Source: UBA5070 sp035604215 (GTDB taxonomy: Bacteria > Fibrobacterota > Fibrobacteria > UBA5070). Taken from it: a DNA stretch of 64,000 nucleotides. Below are positions 9,077 to 17,081 of the stretch, piece by piece. Each line of letters opens with the position of its first letter. Positions within the stretch are counted from its first letter, which is position 1. The notes under the pieces are model-generated. The model ran no database searches. It was not told the DNA's origin and saw only the letters and a list, made by a program, of their open reading frames with translations. The translations under genes and the position numbers were made by a program. The stretch is taken from NCBI GenBank assembly GCA_035604215.1, contig DATNIW010000073.1, positions 8,588 through 72,587 on the forward strand, written 5' to 3'.

Positions 9077-9862
9077 ATGAGCGCCGCGGACCCAATTGCC
9101 ATCCTGGCCCTGGCCGGTCGCCCCCAGGACCTTCCTCTCACCCCATCGGCCAGGCGGCGCGTGCGGCGCGTGGAGATCCGGTTGGACCTCGCGGATCCGG
9201 AGGAGTGGCCGCACCGCGTGCGGGAGGCGGAACGCGCCTTCCCCGCCTCGCGCCTGCTGGCGACGCTGCGTCGACGCCACGACGGCGGGATGTGGCCCGA
9301 CGATGCCGACAGGCAGGAGGCGCTGGAACGGATCCTGTCCATTCGGGGTTGGGATGCGCTCGATCTCGAATCCGACGCGCCCGATCTGGAGGCCCTCCTG
9401 AAGCGGGCGCGCAGACGGGCGCCGGAGCTTCGCCTGGTGCTTTCCCGGCACGTGTTCGAGGCGATCGAGGGGAAGGAACTCGCCGACCAGATCTCGCGGC
9501 TGCGCGCCGAGGCCCAGGCGAAAGGGGCCCAGGCGGCCAAATGGGCCGGAGCGGTGATGGACCTGGAGGAAGACGGACCCGAACTCGTGCGGATCCTTTC
9601 CGCCTGGGACGGCGGGACGGTTCCGGCGGTCTTCCCCATGGGCGCGGGAGCCGAGCCGTGGCGGGTGGCCTGCGCCGCGGTGTGCGGAGGCTGGGGCTAC
9701 GGGCACGACGGCGCGGGCTCCTTGGCCCTGGGCCAATTGCCGTGGAAGGTGTTCGACGCCCTGCTCGGAGCGGTTCCCCGTTCGGACCGCTGGGATCCGG
9801 AATGGTTCGCGGGAATCTCGTCCGCGACGGCGCTCGCCTTGCGGGAAGAGGTGCCGACTTGA
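9077..9862 (+). CDS. aroD: Type I 3-dehydroquinate dehydratase
   Basis: The 261-residue protein fits the class I dehydroquinase TIM barrel, which dehydrates 3-dehydroquinate to 3-dehydroshikimate through a lysine Schiff base. Motifs appear in the expected order: VEIRLD (32-37), LLATLRRRHDGG, the catalytic histidine H125 (VLSRHVF), the Schiff-base lysine K155 (AAKWAGA), and the late MGAG and LALGQLPW motifs. Class I enzymes usually have SxHDF at the His site; here it is SRHVF. Start ATG 9077 is the first in frame. It overlaps the next gene by four bases (TTGA). No other shikimate gene is in the window. Confidence 0.75.
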   Translation: MSAADPIAILALAGRPQDLPLTPSARRRVRRVEIRLDLADPEEWPHRVREAERAFPASRLLATLRRRHDGGMWPDDADRQEALERILSIRGWDALDLESDAPDLEALLKRARRRAPELRLVLSRHVFEAIEGKELADQISRLRAEAQAKGAQAAKWAGAVMDLEEDGPELVRILSAWDGGTVPAVFPMGAGAEPWRVACAAVCGGWGYGHDGAGSLALGQLPWKVFDALLGAVPRSDRWDPEWFAGISSATALALREEVPT

Positions 9863-12800
9863 GACGGATTTCGTCCCTTCCCGCGGCCTTTGCCTGCCTG
9901 TGCCTGTCGTCCCCGGTCTTCGCGCAGTTCGGGAAGAACAAGGTGCAGTACCAGGAATTCCACTGGAAGGTGGAGCGGACCCGCCACTTCGACGTCTATT
10001 TCGCCCAGGGGGGGGAGGCCGTCGCGCAACGCGCGGTGGACAGCCTGGAGGGCTTCTACGAGAGGCTGGTGCAGAAGACCGGCATGCACCTGGAGGAGAG
10101 GGTCCCCATCCTCCTCTACGACAGCCATCCCAAGTTCCAGCAGACCAACGTGACCGACGAGATCCTGCAGGAGGGGGTCGGTGGGTTCACCGAGATCTTC
10201 CGGAACAGGATCGTGGTCCCCTTCCAAGGCTCCTACCGCGAATTGGACCACGTCCTGGCGCACGAGATGGTGCACGCGGTCATGTTCGACGCCATGCGCC
10301 AGGAGAGCGGTTCGGCCCTGGCGGGCGCCGAGCGCACGCGCATGCCCCTATGGTTCACGGAGGGTCTGGCCGAATACGTCTCGCTGGACGGATGGGACCT
10401 GCCCAGCGACATGTGGCTCATGGATGCCGTGACCTCCGGCTACCTCCCGATGCCCACCGTGGACATGCAGGGCTTCCTCGCCTACCGCGCCGGGCAGAAT
10501 TTCCTCTACTACTGCGAGCGGACCTTCGGTGCGGGCACGGTGCGCGAGCTGGTGCAGGAGACCTTGCGCGACCACGACCTGGAGAAGGCCTTCCAGCGCG
10601 TCACCAAGGTCAGCCTGCGGGACGCCGGCGAAGAGTGGATCCGCGATCTCCGCTGGGACTACTGGCCCGAGCTCGGGATCCGCCAGCACGGGTCGGAGGT
10701 GGGACGGATCCTGACCCGGGCCGGCGAGGACGGAAGCTTCTGGAACATGCAGCCCGCCATCGGTCCGGACGGCTCCGAGGTCGCCTGGTTCTCCGACCGC
10801 GGCGCCCGCCAGGGCCTGTACGTGGGAAAACTGGACGAACTTCCGAGGGAAAAGCCCCGCCGGGTGCTGGAAGGCGGGGGGACCACGACGCACGAATCCT
10901 TCAGTCCCTTCACCAGCGGGCTTTCCTGGTCGCCGGACGGCCGGAGGATCGTGGTGGCCGCGCAGACGCACGGGTCCAACGCGCTGCACATCCTGGACGC
11001 GCGCAGCGGGAGGGTGCGGCGGAGCCTGGATCCGGGATTCGACGGATTGTCCGATCCGGACTGGTCCAGGGACGGGAATAGGATCGTCTTCCGCGGACTG
11101 CTGGACGGGCGCGCCGACCTCTGGCTCTGGGATCTTGTGACGGATTCCGTCCGCCGTCTCACCGACGACGCCCCCGACGACGACGAACCGGCCTTCTCGC
11201 CTTCGGGGCGCTGGGTGGCGTGGTCTTCGGAGGCGGATTCCTCGGGAGGCATCGGGAGGCACCGGTCGATCTGGATCCTGGACATCTCCACCGGATCCCG
11301 TCGCCGGATCTCCGCGAGTTCCGGGGACGAGACCCGCCCATCCTGGGGCGGCGCCTCGGACGACAGTTCCAGGATCGCCTTCCTCTCGGACCGCAGCGGC
11401 CTCCCCCAGGTCTACCTCCTGGAACACCCGCTGGCCGCGGGAGGCCGGGCCCGACCCGCCACCGATCTCCTGACCGGGGTCCAGTGCCCCAAGCTCGCGC
11501 GCGACGGGAACCAACTGGTCTTCTCCCTCTTCGAAGGCGGCTCGTTCGACCTCTACCTGTCGGACACCGTCCGCGCCCTGACGGATTCCGTCCTCGCTAG
11601 AACCCGGTACGTGCGCACGGAGGACTCCGGACGCCTGGACATCTTCCGTCCCCTGGTGCGCCAGAACCTGGAGAGCTTCCGCTTCGACACCGCGGACAGG
11701 GATTCGGCCAAGGCGGCGAAGGACTCCCTGAAAATCGTCCGTCGCGACAGTCTGCACGCGCCCATGGACCCGACGCGTCCCGGCGACCGTCTGTTCGGGG
11801 CCTCGCCGGAGAAGGAGGCCGTCCCGGCTCCCGCCGCCCGGAAGCCGGGCTCCGTGGACACCGCGTCCACGTTCCCCCCGGGACTTCCCGCGAGGGACTC
11901 GTCGGGAAGGCTCGTATCCAAGCCGTACCGGGCCCGGTGGGGCCTGGACCACGCCGCGCTCGCCTTCGGCTTCTCGAGCTACGAGGGGACGGCGGGCGAG
12001 GGGATGTTCTCGCTGTCCGACCTGATGGGCGACCAGACCATCGACGCGATGCTGGACGTGCAAGGAAGCCTGACCGACGCCAACGTGTTCCTGCGCTACG
12101 GTTGGCTTCCGTGGCGGACCGACCTCTTCGCCACCGTCTACCACACCAGCACCTTCACGGGAAACATCCTCGCGACGGATTCGGCGAGCGACACGGCCCT
12201 CTACGACGACCAGCTCTACGGCGCGGTGGTCACGGCCCTCTATCCCTTCTCCGTCTTCCATCGCGTGGACGCCTCGCTCGAGTGGGGGGGCATCCAGCGC
12301 ACCGCGAAGGCGTACGATTCCAACGGAGACCTGGTGGACGATCCGGCGCACGCCGCGGACGACCGGGACCTGCAGTGGCTGCGGGCCTCGGGGGAGTGGG
12401 TCTTCGACAACGTGATCTGGGGCCCGACCGGCCCCTGGGACGGCGTGCGAGCCAACCTCGCCGCGACGTACATGCCCCCGCTTCTCCGTCCGGACTACGG
12501 ATACGCCCTGCTCAAGACGGATGTCCGCGGCTACTTCCCCACGGGGAAGATCTCGGGTCTGGCGGTCCGGGTCGCGGGCGGGGAATCCTTCCGGGCGGGT
12601 GCCGCCGACCCCCACAGTTTCCTCCTTGGAGGGGACGACTTCACCTTGAACTGGCACTTCAACGAGGCCAATTCCGGCGTGGGCGTGGACCAGCTCTACT
12701 TCTCGGACCTGGACGTGCCGCTGCGCGGATACCGGTACGACCAGTTCCGCGGGGACAAGGAGATGGTGGCCAACATCGAGTACCGCTTCCCGTTCGTGGA

Positions 12801-13068
12801 GGAGGTCCGGTTCGGTGCCCTCCTGCCGCCCCTGCACTGGCTGATGGGTTCGGTCTTCCTGGACGCCGGCTCCGCCTGGACCTCCGGCCAGGTGGTGGAC
12901 CAGGGTGGAGTCGGTCTCGGCTGGGGACTGGGCTTGAACCTGGGGGCGTTCATCCTGCGCTGGAGCGAGGCCTGGGCGCTGACGGATCCCGCGGGAACCC
13001 CGACCAACATCCAGCCAAAACCCATCGACGGATCCATCCAGTACTGGAGCCTGGGGGCCGACTTCTGA
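9859..13068 (+). CDS. Outer-membrane protein: gluzincin-type protease domain, TolB-like propeller, C-terminal beta-barrel
   Basis: The 1069-residue protein has a signal peptide (LPAAFACLCLSSPVFAQ). Residues about 30-220 form a peptidase-MA-like domain with HEMVH at 135-139 and a downstream Glu (E168 in FTEGLAEY), the zinc-binding pattern of gluzincins. Residues about 225-580 hold repeated PD40/WD40-type blades (SPDGRRIVVAA, SRDGNRIVFRG, SPSGRWVAWSS). After a Ser/Ala/Pro-rich linker, the last ~370 residues look like a BamA/surface-antigen barrel ending in LGADF. This three-part layout occurs in uncharacterised outer-membrane proteins of several phyla. Start TTG 9859 overlaps the aroD stop. Proteolysis at the cell surface or barrel assembly are possible roles; neither is shown. 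Confidence 0.72.
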   Translation: MRRISSLPAAFACLCLSSPVFAQFGKNKVQYQEFHWKVERTRHFDVYFAQGGEAVAQRAVDSLEGFYERLVQKTGMHLEERVPILLYDSHPKFQQTNVTDEILQEGVGGFTEIFRNRIVVPFQGSYRELDHVLAHEMVHAVMFDAMRQESGSALAGAERTRMPLWFTEGLAEYVSLDGWDLPSDMWLMDAVTSGYLPMPTVDMQGFLAYRAGQNFLYYCERTFGAGTVRELVQETLRDHDLEKAFQRVTKVSLRDAGEEWIRDLRWDYWPELGIRQHGSEVGRILTRAGEDGSFWNMQPAIGPDGSEVAWFSDRGARQGLYVGKLDELPREKPRRVLEGGGTTTHESFSPFTSGLSWSPDGRRIVVAAQTHGSNALHILDARSGRVRRSLDPGFDGLSDPDWSRDGNRIVFRGLLDGRADLWLWDLVTDSVRRLTDDAPDDDEPAFSPSGRWVAWSSEADSSGGIGRHRSIWILDISTGSRRRISASSGDETRPSWGGASDDSSRIAFLSDRSGLPQVYLLEHPLAAGGRARPATDLLTGVQCPKLARDGNQLVFSLFEGGSFDLYLSDTVRALTDSVLARTRYVRTEDSGRLDIFRPLVRQNLESFRFDTADRDSAKAAKDSLKIVRRDSLHAPMDPTRPGDRLFGASPEKEAVPAPAARKPGSVDTASTFPPGLPARDSSGRLVSKPYRARWGLDHAALAFGFSSYEGTAGEGMFSLSDLMGDQTIDAMLDVQGSLTDANVFLRYGWLPWRTDLFATVYHTSTFTGNILATDSASDTALYDDQLYGAVVTALYPFSVFHRVDASLEWGGIQRTAKAYDSNGDLVDDPAHAADDRDLQWLRASGEWVFDNVIWGPTGPWDGVRANLAATYMPPLLRPDYGYALLKTDVRGYFPTGKISGLAVRVAGGESFRAGAADPHSFLLGGDDFTLNWHFNEANSGVGVDQLYFSDLDVPLRGYRYDQFRGDKEMVANIEYRFPFVEEVRFGALLPPLHWLMGSVFLDAGSAWTSGQVVDQGGVGLGWGLGLNLGAFILRWSEAWALTDPAGTPTNIQPKPIDGSIQYWSLGADF

Positions 13069-13532
13069 TGCGGCTCTCCGACCATCTGCCCCCGGGGGCG
13101 GTCCGGACCGGAGTGGAAGTCGGGACCCGGGCCGAACTGCTTCCCCTGCTGGTGGACGTCCTGTGCGACGCCCACGGCTTGGGGGATCGCGACCGGATCC
13201 TGTCCGCGGTGTGGGAGCGCGAGGAGAAGATGTCCACGGCGATGGGCATGGGGATCGCCATTCCCCATGCCCGGTTGGAGTCGGTCCCCCGGCTTTGCGC
13301 CGCCGTGGCGGTTTGCCCCGGGGGGGTGGATTTTCCCTCTCCCGACGGGAGTCCGGTGCGCATCGCCTTCCTTCTCCTCTCTCCGCCCTCGGCGGCCGCG
13401 TCGCACATCCGGGCGCTGGCTTCGGTGGCGCGCATTTCCGCACCGTCGCTGGAGGCCCTGCTCCGTGCGCGCGACGACGGGGAATTCCGCGAGCTGCTGG
13501 AGCGCGGCGAGGATGCCGCCGGAAAGGGATGA
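13068..13532 (+). CDS. PTS EIIA-like (PtsN/fructose type) phosphotransfer domain protein
   Basis: The 154-residue single PTS EIIA type-2 domain carries the phospho-accepting histidine H67 in MGMGIAIPHAR. PtsN-type proteins usually regulate rather than transport, through the nitrogen PTS. No HPr, EI or PTS permease gene is present here, which favours a regulatory role. Start ATG 13068 shares one base with the upstream stop (TGATG), and the stop overlaps the next gene's ATG (ATGA), so it is coupled on both sides. The frame upstream of 13068 is only a shadow of the barrel gene. Confidence 0.8.
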   Translation: MRLSDHLPPGAVRTGVEVGTRAELLPLLVDVLCDAHGLGDRDRILSAVWEREEKMSTAMGMGIAIPHARLESVPRLCAAVAVCPGGVDFPSPDGSPVRIAFLLLSPPSAAASHIRALASVARISAPSLEALLRARDDGEFRELLERGEDAAGKG

Positions 13533-14263
13533 TCCGCGGGGATCGGATCCTCGGCGCCCGGGTGGACGCGGGACGGCGCTCGGAATTCCTGGAGCGGATC
13601 CTGTCGTTGGCGCGTTCGGGTCGGACCACCCGAGTCCTGTTCGCGAACGTCCACATGGTGGTGGAATCGCGCCGCGACGTGGCCCTGCGCAAGGCGATGG
13701 AGACGGCGGATCTCGTCTGCCCGGACGGCATGCCGCTGGTGCGGCTGCTGGGAGGCACCGATCGGCTGGAGGGGATGGCGGCCTTCCCGGAACTGCTCGG
13801 GCTGGCCGAGGAACGGGGTCTGCCCGTGGCCCTGTTCGGGTCCTCGCCGGAGGTCCTCGCCCTGGCGATTGACAAAATACGTCTAGACCACCCGTTCCTG
13901 GAGGTCGTCCTCTCGCTGGCGCCCCCCTTCGGCGAGGATCTGGAGGCGGAACGGGAACGGCACTCTGAGCTCCTGCGCGGAAGCGGAGCCCGTCTCGTGT
14001 TCGTCGCCCTGGGGTGCCCCCGCCAGGAGATCTGGATGGAAGGGGTGGAGAACGTCCCCGCCTGTTTCCTGGGCGTGGGCAACGCCTTCGAGATCCACGC
14101 GGGTCTTCGCCGTCGCGCGCCCCGCTGGGCCCGATCCCTCTGCCTGGAGTGGCTGTTCCGCCTGGTCCAGGAGCCGCGCCGGCTTGGCCCGAGGTACGTC
14201 TCCACCAATCTCGGGTTCCTCCGCGCGCTTCCCCGCGAGATCCTGGCGCGCCGTGCGCGGTGA
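13529..14263 (+). CDS. WecG/TagA/CpsF-family glycosyltransferase
   Basis: The 244-residue GT26-type enzyme has the family's early N-V-H-M segment, the CPDGMPLVRLL motif and the signature ALGCPRQEIWM followed by GVGNAFEIHAG. These enzymes transfer N-acetylmannosamine-type sugars to a lipid-linked acceptor in the making of teichoic-acid linkers, enterobacterial common antigen or capsule. Start ATG 13529 overlaps the PTS IIA stop. The rfbD gene follows after 44 bases, supporting an envelope-polysaccharide role. Confidence 0.85.
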   Translation: MIRGDRILGARVDAGRRSEFLERILSLARSGRTTRVLFANVHMVVESRRDVALRKAMETADLVCPDGMPLVRLLGGTDRLEGMAAFPELLGLAEERGLPVALFGSSPEVLALAIDKIRLDHPFLEVVLSLAPPFGEDLEAERERHSELLRGSGARLVFVALGCPRQEIWMEGVENVPACFLGVGNAFEIHAGLRRRAPRWARSLCLEWLFRLVQEPRRLGPRYVSTNLGFLRALPREILARRAR

Positions 14264-14307
14264 CCGTCCCGGCGGCGATTTCTAACTCGGGAGGAATGGA
14301 CGGACAC

Positions 14308-15162
14308 ATGAAGATCCTGATCATCGGCCGCCGCGGCCAGGTCGGTTGGGAGTTGCGGCGAACCCTGGCCCCCCTCGGAGAGATCGTGGCGATGGACCAC
14401 CCGACCGTCGATCTCTCCGACCCCGAGTCGCTGCGCCCCCTGGTGCGCGACGTCGCGCCGGATCTGGTGGTCAACGCGGCGGCCTACACAGCGGTGGACA
14501 AGGCCGAGGACGAGATCGACCTGTGCCGTCGCGTCAATGCCGGGGCTCCCCGCGTGCTCGCGGAGGAAGCGGCCCGCCTGGGCGCGCGGCTGGTGCACTT
14601 CTCCACCGACTACGTGTACGACGGTCGGAAGGAGGGACGATGGACGGAATCCGACCCGACGGGCCCGCTTTCCGTCTACGGCGCGACGAAGCTGGAAGGC
14701 GACCAACGGATCGCCGCCACGGGGGTCCAGAACCTGATTTTCCGGTTGCAGTGGGTCTGGGGGACGCGAGGCGGCAATTTCGTGCGCACGATGCTCAAGC
14801 TTTCCCGTGAGAGGGAGGAACTGAAGATCATCGACGACCAGGTGGGCGCTCCCACCTGGTGCCGCCACATCGCCGAGACCACCGCATCCGCCATCGCCCG
14901 CTGGCAGGGCCAGTCGGGCGTCTACCATCTGGCCGCAGCCGGCGAGACCAGTTGGCACGGCTTCGCCCGCGCGATCTTCGAGGACGACCCCCTCCGGGAA
15001 GAGCAGGTCTTGAAATCGGTGCTGCCCATCCCCACCTCGGCCTATCCCACCAAGGCGGAACGTCCCCTGAATTCGCGTCTGGACCAGTCCAAGCTGCTGA
15101 CGGAATTCGGCCTGAAACTGCCCGACTGGCGATCCGCCCTGAAGGATTCGTTCGAGGAATAA
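14308..15162 (+). CDS. rfbD: dTDP-4-dehydrorhamnose reductase (RmlD)
   Basis: The 284-residue short-chain dehydrogenase fits RmlD, the last step of dTDP-L-rhamnose synthesis. It has the NAD(P)-binding GRRGQVG at 7-13, NAAAYTAVDKAE, the active-site threonine in FSTDYVYDG (T100), and the Tyr/Lys pair Y124/K128 in VYGATKLEGD. ATG 14308 is chosen because GGACGG precedes it at a usable distance and the Rossmann motif then sits near the N-terminus. ATG 14296 (four residues longer) lies almost on top of the GGGAGG at 14289-14294. Rhamnose would feed the same envelope glycan as the neighbouring glycosyltransferases. rfbA, rfbB and rfbC are not in the window. Confidence 0.88.
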   Translation: MKILIIGRRGQVGWELRRTLAPLGEIVAMDHPTVDLSDPESLRPLVRDVAPDLVVNAAAYTAVDKAEDEIDLCRRVNAGAPRVLAEEAARLGARLVHFSTDYVYDGRKEGRWTESDPTGPLSVYGATKLEGDQRIAATGVQNLIFRLQWVWGTRGGNFVRTMLKLSREREELKIIDDQVGAPTWCRHIAETTASAIARWQGQSGVYHLAAAGETSWHGFARAIFEDDPLREEQVLKSVLPIPTSAYPTKAERPLNSRLDQSKLLTEFGLKLPDWRSALKDSFEE

Positions 15163-15165
15163 CGG

Positions 15166-15209
15166 ACCCCCCCGCAGGGACGCAAAATTTTGCGTCCCTG
15201 CGGGGGGGT
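15166..15209. repeat. 44-bp perfect palindrome at a convergent junction (bidirectional terminator, dispersed repeat)
   Basis: Two 22-base arms (15166-15187 and 15188-15209) are exact reverse complements, centred on AAAATTTT. The central 24 bases (15176-15199, including GACGCAAAATTTTGCGTC) are identical to the core at 39417-39440; the outer arms differ. It lies between the rfbD stop at 15162 and the sugar-transferase stop, whose first genomic base is 15209. A transcript from either side would fold into a long GC-rich hairpin with U-rich centre, so termination in both directions is likely. The shared core with different flanks suggests a mobile palindromic repeat. Confidence 0.8.
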
Positions 15210-16672
15210 CAATACGCCCCTTTTCCGCGCACCACGGACGATCCCGTCTTCAGGAGGATCGCGAGGTCCAGCAGGATCGACTGGTGGCGGATGTAGTAGA
15301 TGTCGTAGTCCATGTGGGCGTGGATGGGTTCGGCCCGGTCCGGGCTCACCTGCCAGAGTCCCGTGATCCCCGGCTTCACCGCGAGCCGCTGCCGCTGGAG
15401 ATCGTCGTAGGATTCGACCAGGAACGGCATTTCCGGCCGAGGGCCGACCAGCGACATGTCCCCGCGCAGCACGTTCCACAGTTGGGGAAGTTCGTCCAGG
15501 CTGGTCCGGCGCAGGAACCGACCGAGGGTGGTGACCCTCTCGTCGCGCTGATCGGTCGGCGCGTTCGCGTAGGTGGCCGCGTCCGTGCGCATCGTGCGAA
15601 ACTTGAACATGCGGAACTGGCGGCCATCCCGCCCCACCCGCCTCTGGGAAAACAGGACCGGCGACCCGTCCACCAGGCGGATGGCGATGGCCAGGACGAC
15701 CAGCACCGGCGAAAGGAAGAACAGCGCGGTCGCGGAGGCCCCGAGATCGATGGCGCGCTTGACGGCCGAACGGGCCGGGGACAGCCCGGGAGTGTGGACA
15801 CCGATCAGGGGAATGCCTCCGATGTCCAGGACTTCGACCTGCTGGAGGACGATGTCGAAGAGCGAGGGCACCAGCCGGAAGGGTGTCGCGTTGCGTCGAC
15901 ACTGCTCCACGATGCGCAGCAGGGTGGAGCGGTTGGTCCGGGGCAGGGCGACGAAGATCTCGCTGGCTCCGGTCTGTTCCAGCACGCGCTTCATGTCGGC
16001 ACCTCCGCCAAGCACTTCGGCGTCCTCGACGGTCCTGCCGAACAGGGTCGCGTCGTCGTCCAGGAATCCGGCGATTTCCAGTCCGGTCTTGGGGGAACGG
16101 CGAAGGATGCGCAGGAGACTCTTTCCCGTCTCGCCCGCCCCGTAGATGAGGATCCGGCGGTCCCGCCATCCCCGCTGGCGCAGGAAGATCCCCAACCGGT
16201 ATACGGAAAAACGGAAGAAGAAGAGGAGCACCAGGAGGAGGAACCAGACGGTCAGGAAGATTCCCCGACTCTGGAAACTGCGCTCGATGGTGGCCACGGC
16301 CAGGACGGCGAGGAGCATGGTGAGGAACCAGCCACGCAGGATGTTCTGGTACTCCTGGATGTTCAGCAGGCTGTGTTGTTCCTCGTAGAGCCCCATGGAA
16401 TGGAAGATCGGGCCCAGCAGACAGGCGGTGACCAAGGCGTTCACGCTGTAGTTGCCCGGCGGAATGTTCTCCTTGAGCACGGCGATCCCCGGAAACTCGG
16501 TGAGGATGGGCCACAGTCGACTCGCCAAGGCGTAGGCCAGGACGACGGCGCCGAGGTCTCCCGCGGCCTGGAGGATGGACACGAGATCGGCCACCCGGAC
16601 CAGGGGTCGGACCGGGCCCTTCCACCATTCGCTTCCGTCCTCCCGGAACGGCCTTTGGCGCGTGGTTACCAT
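15209..16672 (-). CDS. Polyprenyl-phosphate sugar-phosphate transferase (WcaJ/WbaP-like) starting exopolysaccharide synthesis
   Basis: The 487-residue protein has four or five N-terminal membrane helices (about residues 30-160), a central CoA-binding-like Rossmann segment (ILIYGAGETGKSLLRIL), one further helix (ATALFFLSPVLVVLAIAIRL), and the catalytic sugar-transferase domain. That domain shows SQRRVGRDGRQFRMFKFRTM, GDMSLVGPRPEMPF and VKPGITGLWQVS. The family loads the first sugar-1-phosphate onto undecaprenyl phosphate at the inner membrane. ATG 16672 has only a weak ribosome site. It converges on rfbD and probably belongs to the same envelope-glycan function. Confidence 0.9.
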   Translation of the reverse strand: MVTTRQRPFREDGSEWWKGPVRPLVRVADLVSILQAAGDLGAVVLAYALASRLWPILTEFPGIAVLKENIPPGNYSVNALVTACLLGPIFHSMGLYEEQHSLLNIQEYQNILRGWFLTMLLAVLAVATIERSFQSRGIFLTVWFLLLVLLFFFRFSVYRLGIFLRQRGWRDRRILIYGAGETGKSLLRILRRSPKTGLEIAGFLDDDATLFGRTVEDAEVLGGGADMKRVLEQTGASEIFVALPRTNRSTLLRIVEQCRRNATPFRLVPSLFDIVLQQVEVLDIGGIPLIGVHTPGLSPARSAVKRAIDLGASATALFFLSPVLVVLAIAIRLVDGSPVLFSQRRVGRDGRQFRMFKFRTMRTDAATYANAPTDQRDERVTTLGRFLRRTSLDELPQLWNVLRGDMSLVGPRPEMPFLVESYDDLQRQRLAVKPGITGLWQVSPDRAEPIHAHMDYDIYYIRHQSILLDLAILLKTGSSVVRGKGAY

Positions 16673-17081
16673 GGGTGTCCAAACCTAGCTCGGAGGGGGG
16701 TATGCCCCAACGTGCGCGCGGCATCGCAAGTCCCCGGGGCCCCGAACGGAAACGGAGGATCGAGGGGTGGACGGATCATGTCAACCGATCGGATCCCGAC
16801 CCGGTTCGATGACGCGGAAGTGGGCCTGCGCAGCCGGTTCCAGGGTGATGAAACATCCCCGGTCCAAACGGTCCAAGTCGACGGGGTCGGAGGAGTTATA
16901 TTCCGGGAGTTGCCTGTTCCGGCAATGCCGACCTGTGGGGTATTGTGGATCGAAAGATCATCCAGAGGCCTGTTTCCCTGCGGATACCGGTGAATTTCCC
17001 AGTCTATGTGGACAACCTGTTGGCAGGTGTTGGGATATCTTGCGGAATTCCGGGTGCAACTCCTTGCTTGTGTGGATTGAT
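16673..17081. promoter_or_regulatory. 409-bp intergenic region upstream of dnaA with DnaA-box-like sites
   Basis: No convincing gene lies here. TGTGGACAA at 17007-17015 is the reverse complement of TTGTCCACA, one mismatch from the E. coli DnaA box TTATCCACA and the form used by high-GC actinomycetes. TGTGGATCG (16944-16952) and TGTGGATTG (17071-17079) keep the inner TCCACA with two mismatches each. The spacing suggests autoregulation of dnaA or part of an origin. The region is locally less GC-rich from about 16890 (GTTATATTCC). A 72-codon frame ending at 16993 has no family features. The upstream side also holds the promoter of the minus-strand sugar transferase. Confidence 0.5.

Noticed and set aside
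8662..9858. A 5' extension of the protease-propeller-barrel gene giving 1468 residues
   Set aside because: The extension overlaps aroD and the TPR-like gene and encodes no domain. The signal peptide begins exactly at TTG 9859.
10348..14958. A 1536-codon open frame on the minus strand
   Set aside because: It is antisense to four well-supported genes (barrel protein, PTS IIA, WecG-type, rfbD) and shows no recognisable domain.
16778..16993. A 72-codon frame between the sugar transferase and dnaA
   Set aside because: It lacks a good ribosome site, has no recognisable feature and covers the DnaA-box-like site at 16944.
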